Positions 32,808 through 37,269 of a stretch of DNA of 37,269 bases are shown in pieces. Below the pieces are notes generated by a model. It did not search any database. It was given only the letters and a program-made list of their open reading frames with translations, and was not told where the DNA came from. Both the position numbers and the translations under genes were made by a program. Each line of letters starts with the position of its first letter. Position 1 is the stretch's first letter. This DNA is from CAZCTC01 sp964501335. GTDB taxonomy: Bacteria > Chloroflexota > Anaerolineae > B4-G1 > SLSP01. The stretch covers positions 1 through 37,269 of the forward strand of contig CAZCTC010000076.1 of NCBI GenBank assembly GCA_964501335.1, read 5' to 3'.

Positions 32808-34127
32808 TTACCCCATCGCCACCGGCATTATATCACCAGATTCATCCGCCAAAACCACCCGCCGCCCGGTCGCCGTCGCCACATCCTGCGGCAAACGGTC
32901 GTCGATCGAACGGCCTTCCGGCCCCCGGAACATCGCCGCCGGCAGGACAATCACCTCGTCCACCTTCTCGCCTTCCAACCGGGCCAACACATCCTGCACC
33001 GAAAGTAACCCGGCCACCGTCACCGTCTCCCCCAAAAACCGGTTCGGCACCGGGAAAACCTGAACGGGAATATCGGTGTCGTCGCTAAATTTACGCGCCT
33101 GCCGCTGCAACATCGTCCCGAACAACTCCCCCGTAATCCAGGTCTGCCGCGCCGCCTGCAAGGAAGCCAGCTTCGTGCGCCATTTGGAATAGCTCATCAG
33201 GAAATTCCGCGTCATTCCCACACCGTTCTCAATCAGCGCCGGCAGCAAATGATCGTACTCATGCAAATCGGGCAACAGGCTTCCGGTCCGCATATACCAC
33301 TCATCCGATAGATAAATAAATCGGATTCCCAGCTCCTTATAAAACTTCACCTGCCGGGGATAGGCCAGATCCAAGACATCCAGCACCTCTTCATAGGTAA
33401 AGGTCCGGCAGGCCGGATTATGCCAGCGGGTCAATCCCACCGGCACAATCGAAAGCGAACGCACCTTGGGATAGAGACTCGCCAGATCCTCGATGGTCCG
33501 TTCCAACTGCTTGCCGTCGTTGCGCCCAGGAACCACCACCGCCTGCGTATGGACCTCAATCCCCGCCTCGGTCAACCGCCGCAACTGCGCCATGATCTCG
33601 CCGGCTTTGGGATTGTGCATCAAACCCGCCCGCACCTCCGGATCGGTGGCGTGCACCGACACATACAAGGGGCTCAAAAATTGTGTCTTAATGCGGGTCC
33701 AATCCGCCTCACTGAGATTGGTGAGGGTAATATAATTGCCGTGCAAAAAAGAAAACCGGTAATCGTCATCCTTGACGTAAAGTGAAGGCCGCAATCCGGG
33801 AGGCATCTGGGTAACAAAACAAAATTCACACTCATTACGACAGGACCGAATTCGTCCGCTGCCGAACAAAGGCTCGACAAATTCCAATCCTAAAATCTGC
33901 CCATAACGCCGCCGGGCCCGCAGCGTCAATTGCTGCCCCTCCCGCTCCACCAGGAAATCCAGCTCCGGCTCAGCGGCATAGACCTGTACATCGATCACAT
34001 CCCGCAGGATCTGCCCGTTAATAGCGACCACCCGATCACCCGGCAACAAACCAGCCCGCGCCGCCGCACTGCGTGGCGCCACATGTGCGATCTCTCCCCC
34101 ACGTATCTTTCCAGATTCTTGCATCAT
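32808..34127 (-). CDS. DUF512-type radical SAM protein with N-terminal PDZ-like domain
   Basis: 439 residues from ATG 34127. Order: PDZ-like domain (IAHVAPRSAAARAGLLPGDRVVAING), radical SAM core with the cluster motif CRNECEFC (Cys96, 100, 103; spacing CxxxCxxC), LTNLSEADW and YVSVHATDPEVR, then the DUF512 C-terminal domain. This is the uncharacterised Fe-S oxidoreductase family in which a PDZ-like head is joined to radical SAM and DUF512. An in-frame ATG at 34166 overlaps a TATAAT box and lies before the expected transcript start, so the internal ATG is preferred (GGGAAG just upstream; ATG 34124 is equally possible). No substrate is known; the adjacent GH57 and glmS do not settle it. Confidence 0.85.
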   Translation of the reverse strand: MMQESGKIRGGEIAHVAPRSAAARAGLLPGDRVVAINGQILRDVIDVQVYAAEPELDFLVEREGQQLTLRARRRYGQILGLEFVEPLFGSGRIRSCRNECEFCFVTQMPPGLRPSLYVKDDDYRFSFLHGNYITLTNLSEADWTRIKTQFLSPLYVSVHATDPEVRAGLMHNPKAGEIMAQLRRLTEAGIEVHTQAVVVPGRNDGKQLERTIEDLASLYPKVRSLSIVPVGLTRWHNPACRTFTYEEVLDVLDLAYPRQVKFYKELGIRFIYLSDEWYMRTGSLLPDLHEYDHLLPALIENGVGMTRNFLMSYSKWRTKLASLQAARQTWITGELFGTMLQRQARKFSDDTDIPVQVFPVPNRFLGETVTVAGLLSVQDVLARLEGEKVDEVIVLPAAMFRGPEGRSIDDRLPQDVATATGRRVVLADESGDIMPVAMG

Positions 34128-34164
34128 TGCTTCCCGAGGCCCGGCCCCCTGTAATTTCCTCGCC

Positions 34165-34192
34165 ATTATACGAAAGTAAAACTAAAGAGCAA
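34165..34192 (-). promoter_or_regulatory. Promoter of the radical SAM gene
   Basis: -35 TTGCTC (34192-34187), 16-bp spacer, -10 TATAAT (34170-34165) on the minus strand, in the gap after the GH57 stop. The last two bases of TATAAT plus G form the rejected upstream ATG. Confidence 0.55.
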
Positions 34193-34207
34193 GTGCACTA
34201 TCCCGGC

Positions 34208-36874
34208 TCATGCCTTACCGGGCTCCGGAATCCGAATCCCCAGGCGGCTCCCGATCCGCTGAAAGTGTTCCAACCAACGCCGCGCCGCCGCCACCACGGC
34301 TTCCGAATTTGAAGTTGAAAGCGCCGGGTCCGGCTGAGTTACAATTCCCGATACCAGCAAGGAAACGGCTACCGAAGTTTCCGTGGGAGGAATTCCCATC
34401 CCCTCAATCGATGAAATAGAAGGCAAGGACTGAATCGGACCGACCATCGGATATTCCGTAGATACCGTCAGCTGCATGGCCTGAGCCGCCATCCGCGGGT
34501 ATTCCGTCAACAATACCTCATAAAACAAATTCTGAGTCCGCCAGGTATTGACCGGAAAAGGCAACAGCGCCATCAAGTCCACCGCCATCTCCAGACATTC
34601 CAACCGGTTAAATTCCTCCGGTCGTTCCCGAAAATCCAGCGCCGCCCGTTCCAAGGTCGCCCGAAAAACAAATTCCAATCCGGAGATATCCAGCCGGCAC
34701 CCCAATTCCTGTGCCGCATTGAAATGTTGCATAATCCGTTCCCGATCCGTCGGATCCTGTAAATCCCGCCGCAACAAGGAATTCAACGCCACCTGGGGCA
34801 CACCTTGAAACACCTCCGGCAAAGGAATCTTTAAATCCAGGATAAAATGCATCAACGGGGCATATTGCTGATAAAGACGATAATAAATATTCTCCGCCTC
34901 CTGTAAAATCGGAGCCAACACCTGTTGCATCATCACCCGCTGCTCATCCCGGAAAAGAGAGCGCAGGGAGTAATGCAGCTCGCCGAAATAACGGGTGAAG
35001 ACCTGCAACACCTCCGGCAAATCCGTCCGTTCAAAGGCCGCCTGCGACTCCATCAGCATGCGCTGATACTCTTCCTGCGGTTGAGCCAGCCGTACCCCGC
35101 CGCTCAAATTCTGATCTCCAAAATGGACCACCCCAAAATCAAACCACCCCTCTTCCTCCGTAATGCAGGAGCGAATCCGCACCCGACCGGCCCCCATCCG
35201 GGTACGTCCCCATTCCTGCCAATGATAGTTTTCCCGTTGAATCTCGTAACTGTAAATATGCGATTCTTCAGGATAAGAATTGAACAGCAAACTTAAAGCA
35301 TAATGCCCCACCACTTTCGGCAAATCCACCATCGCGGGACGCACATAATCTTCATAAATACTCCGCCCACTGCCCAATTCATGAAAATTGCTCAAGGCCT
35401 GCCCCAAACGTTGCAGAAACCCCTCTTCTAAATCCGGGCAGGAAAAAAGCTCCTCCGCCAGTTGCACCGCCCGTCCCGCATATTGCAACACTTGAATGGT
35501 TTCGATCCCCGATAGTTCATCGAAGAACCAGCCACAACTGGTATACATCAATTGCGTATGGCGTTGCAATTCCATCAACTTCAAAGCCCGGATACGCTCC
35601 CGTTGATCCAGAGAATGCTGCGCTTCCCGCTCCAAAAAAGCCGTCATCTCCTCCCCATTGCGATGCAAAATAACCTCAATATACCCATCCCGGGCCGCCC
35701 AAAAATCGCGAAACAGCGCCTGGCCGACCGGTTCACTCAGCTCCGCCAACGTATCGCGCAACCAGTCCAGCGCTTCCCGCAACGGTTGCCGCCAGTTCTG
35801 ATTCCAATCAGGATGGCCGCCCACATTGCAGCCGCAATTACGTCGCCAGCGTTCTATCCCGTGGGGGCAGCTCCAGGAACTGTTCTCAAAAATTTCCACC
35901 TCTTCTTCGGGCGGATAAAGCGCCAGATATTCCCCGTAATTCGTCAGTCGCGCCTGCCCGTACAATTCAACATATTGCAAAGCGTGGGCCAACGCCAGCT
36001 CCCCGTAATGGTGATGATGGCCGTAAGTTTCCCCGTCGGTCGCCACATTGACCAACTGCGGCCGATTCGACTCTCGGGAAAAACGATCCAGTAAACGCTG
36101 AGCCAAAACCTCACCATTCTCTAACAACCGATTAAAGGCAATCGCTTGCGAAATCGGACCGTCGTAGAAAAAAAGCGCCAGGCTACGCCCTGAAGGCAAC
36201 TTCACCAGATAAGGCCGGGTAGGATCGATCCGCCCGCCCGACACCTCAATCCAACCCTCTCCATTTTCCGGCGACTCCTCTTCCGATCGAAAATCTCCCC
36301 CCGGCGCCAAAGGCCGCACCCGGGCCGCCTGATGAGGAGAAAGAACCGTAAAAAGTATCCCTTCAGCCGCCAAAATATCCAGAGTCTCCAGATCCACCGC
36401 CGCTTCCGGCAACCACATCCCCTCCGGCAACCGCCGGAAACGGGCGACAAAATCGCTGATCCCCCATCGCACCTGAGTGATCTTATCCCGACGGTTAGCC
36501 AGCGGCAAAATCATGTGGTTGTAAGCCTGGGCCAGCGCCGAACCATGCCCCCCAAAACGGTTCTGGCTTTCCCGATCGGCATCCAGAATCGCCGCATAAG
36601 CCTCCGGGGCCTGCTCGGCCAGCCAGGCCAGCAAGGTAGGGCCAAAATTAAAACTCATCCGGGCGTAATTGCTGATGATCTTGTCGATCCGCCCCTGCAT
36701 ATCAAAAATCCGGGCCGCCGCATTGGGCCAATACGATTCCGCTGTAATCCGGGCATTCCAATCGTGATAGGGATAGGCGGAATCCTGCAATTCGACGGCT
36801 TCCAGCCAGGGATTTTCCCGGGGCGGTTGGTAAAAATGGCCATGAATGCAAATATAATGCGCTGCTCTATTCAT
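34208..36874 (-). CDS. GH57-family alpha-glucan enzyme with DUF3536 domain
   Basis: 888 residues, no signal peptide. The N-terminus CIHGHFYQPPRENPWLE is the conserved region 1 of GH57; WLPEAAVD, LFFYDGPIS, TDGETYGHHHHYGELALAHAL and SSWSCPHGIERWRRNCGC follow, marking the (beta/alpha)7 barrel and the DUF3536-type extension. GH57 enzymes act on alpha-glucans as amylases, 4-alpha-glucanotransferases or branching enzymes; the long helical C-terminal half here (about 380-880) belongs to the DUF3536 branch, whose exact reaction is not established. A cytosolic role in storage polysaccharide metabolism is likely. The start is ATG 36874; a GTG six codons earlier lacks proper spacing to a ribosome-binding site. 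It is followed by a promoter for the next gene, so it is probably its own transcript. Confidence 0.88.
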   Translation of the reverse strand: MNRAAHYICIHGHFYQPPRENPWLEAVELQDSAYPYHDWNARITAESYWPNAAARIFDMQGRIDKIISNYARMSFNFGPTLLAWLAEQAPEAYAAILDADRESQNRFGGHGSALAQAYNHMILPLANRRDKITQVRWGISDFVARFRRLPEGMWLPEAAVDLETLDILAAEGILFTVLSPHQAARVRPLAPGGDFRSEEESPENGEGWIEVSGGRIDPTRPYLVKLPSGRSLALFFYDGPISQAIAFNRLLENGEVLAQRLLDRFSRESNRPQLVNVATDGETYGHHHHYGELALAHALQYVELYGQARLTNYGEYLALYPPEEEVEIFENSSWSCPHGIERWRRNCGCNVGGHPDWNQNWRQPLREALDWLRDTLAELSEPVGQALFRDFWAARDGYIEVILHRNGEEMTAFLEREAQHSLDQRERIRALKLMELQRHTQLMYTSCGWFFDELSGIETIQVLQYAGRAVQLAEELFSCPDLEEGFLQRLGQALSNFHELGSGRSIYEDYVRPAMVDLPKVVGHYALSLLFNSYPEESHIYSYEIQRENYHWQEWGRTRMGAGRVRIRSCITEEEGWFDFGVVHFGDQNLSGGVRLAQPQEEYQRMLMESQAAFERTDLPEVLQVFTRYFGELHYSLRSLFRDEQRVMMQQVLAPILQEAENIYYRLYQQYAPLMHFILDLKIPLPEVFQGVPQVALNSLLRRDLQDPTDRERIMQHFNAAQELGCRLDISGLEFVFRATLERAALDFRERPEEFNRLECLEMAVDLMALLPFPVNTWRTQNLFYEVLLTEYPRMAAQAMQLTVSTEYPMVGPIQSLPSISSIEGMGIPPTETSVAVSLLVSGIVTQPDPALSTSNSEAVVAAARRWLEHFQRIGSRLGIRIPEPGKA

Positions 36875-37082
36875 CTTTCGTGCCTCGCTCACCTTCCCTA
36901 AGGGGTCGTAAAAGAATAACTTTCCGATTTTTACAGCGTTTTCCCCTGGAAATTCGGGAACTTATAAAATTACAGACCCTGAATTAAAAACGGCTCACTT
37001 TAAGCGAACACACCATCATTCCCTAAAACCCCATTCCGAGGCCATAAAAACAGATACAGAAGCGGTTATAGATTTGGTTATA
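36875..37082. other. Spacer upstream of the GH57 gene
   Basis: About 200 AT-rich bases with no supported gene. TATAAG on the minus strand near 36965 may be a -10 box, but no good -35 is found. Confidence 0.4.
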
Positions 37083-37232
37083 TCTGGCTTGAAAATAGCC
37101 GCACGCCCCCCTCCCCCCCCCCCCCATATTAGGCAACTTAAGGTGCTGTGCCGGTAGACCCCAGCCTTGTAGCGTCCCGCAAATGGCACTTTCCCTGTAA
37201 GGTGCGACGCGCAGGATGGAGGGAGATAGTTT
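37083..37232 (-). repeat. Conserved repeat tail, long form, inverted orientation
   Basis: On the minus strand: ACTATCTCCCTCCATCCTGC, GCGTCGCACC, CCATTTGCGGGACGCTACAA, TTAAGTTGCCTAATATGGGG and GGCTATTTTCAAGCCAGA, the same order as at 30294-30470 but on the other strand. It includes a run of 13 C (37113-37125) on the plus strand. Confidence 0.75.
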
Positions 37233-37245
37233 TTTATTCATTTTT

Positions 37246-37269
37246 TCGCGCGCCGCAGACGGCGCGCGA
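37246..37269. repeat. Spacer hairpin cut by the window edge
   Basis: TCGCGCGCCG (37246-37255), loop CAGA, and CGGCGCGCGA to the last base. The outer arm TTTTTATTCATTTTTT begins near 37230; its partner lies beyond the window. Confidence 0.75.

Noticed and set aside
34128..34166. Start of the radical SAM gene at ATG 34166.
   Set aside because: It overlaps the TATAAT box and would lie before the transcript start; no ribosome-binding site.
37023..37241. Small frames in the repeat tails giving similar peptides (NKKLSP... then CGTLQG), also at 16126-16332 and 30294-30400.
   Set aside because: The frame is not kept in all tails, stops occur early in several copies, and no ribosome-binding sites precede them; the similarity follows from the DNA repeat itself.

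Overview
The window reads as a stretch of chromosome from a free-living, probably filamentous or biofilm-forming bacterium of the Chloroflexota (Anaerolineae/Caldilineae-like). This assignment is an inference. It rests on the mix of large hybrid kinases with several receiver domains, a GH57/DUF3536 alpha-glucan enzyme, a DUF512-type radical SAM protein, exported proteins carrying a 'YLPL/WLPI' hydrophobic tag, and moderately GC-rich coding DNA separated by AT-rich spacers full of hairpins. No rRNA, tRNA, CRISPR array, phage gene or transposase was seen.

Layout. Positions 1-1750 (+): the 3' end of a C39-like cysteine peptidase and a lipoprotein with a TolB-like propeller; both are AT-rich, and composition changes inside the second gene near 1,500. 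Positions 1821-5216 (-): ftsH, then a promoter with an operator-like dyad, a DUF3307 membrane protein and a Crp/Fnr regulator. Positions 5510-7260 (+): a glycosyltransferase translationally coupled to a YbjN protein. Positions 7336-15941 (-): a signalling locus read as cheR, receiver-less cheB, a kinase-less membrane GAF protein, a membrane GAF hybrid kinase with three receivers, and a REC-GAF-kinase. There is no chemoreceptor, CheA or CheW in the locus. Positions 16382-17260 (+): an exported GH114 glycosidase. Positions 17420-27238 (-): a CoaB-like/class II aldolase fusion, an anchored TAP-type hydrolase, a 1271-residue exported metallopeptidase with PKD repeats, a flavin oxidoreductase and a cysteine hydrolase. 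Positions 27323-30071 (-): two tandem paralogous membrane proteins of no recognised family. Positions 30610-36874 (-): glmS preceded by a glmS ribozyme, the DUF512 radical SAM protein and the GH57 enzyme.

RNA and repeats. The leader of glmS at about 32,531-32,691 matches the glmS self-cleaving ribozyme in its catalytic core, so glmS is probably controlled by glucosamine-6-phosphate through RNA cleavage. Almost every spacer carries a long, nearly perfect hairpin, usually directly 3' of a stop codon. Stem sequences differ from copy to copy while pairing is kept. Most have the T-run before and the A-run after the GC stem, the reverse of an intrinsic terminator. Seven or eight copies are followed by a conserved tail that contains 'GCGGGACGCT'. 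Two of the longest tail copies lie in inverted orientation around the glmS/radical SAM/GH57 block. This repeat family is the feature least explained by known biology here, followed by the receptor-free CheR/CheB kinase locus, the CoaB-aldolase fusion and the unknown membrane pair.
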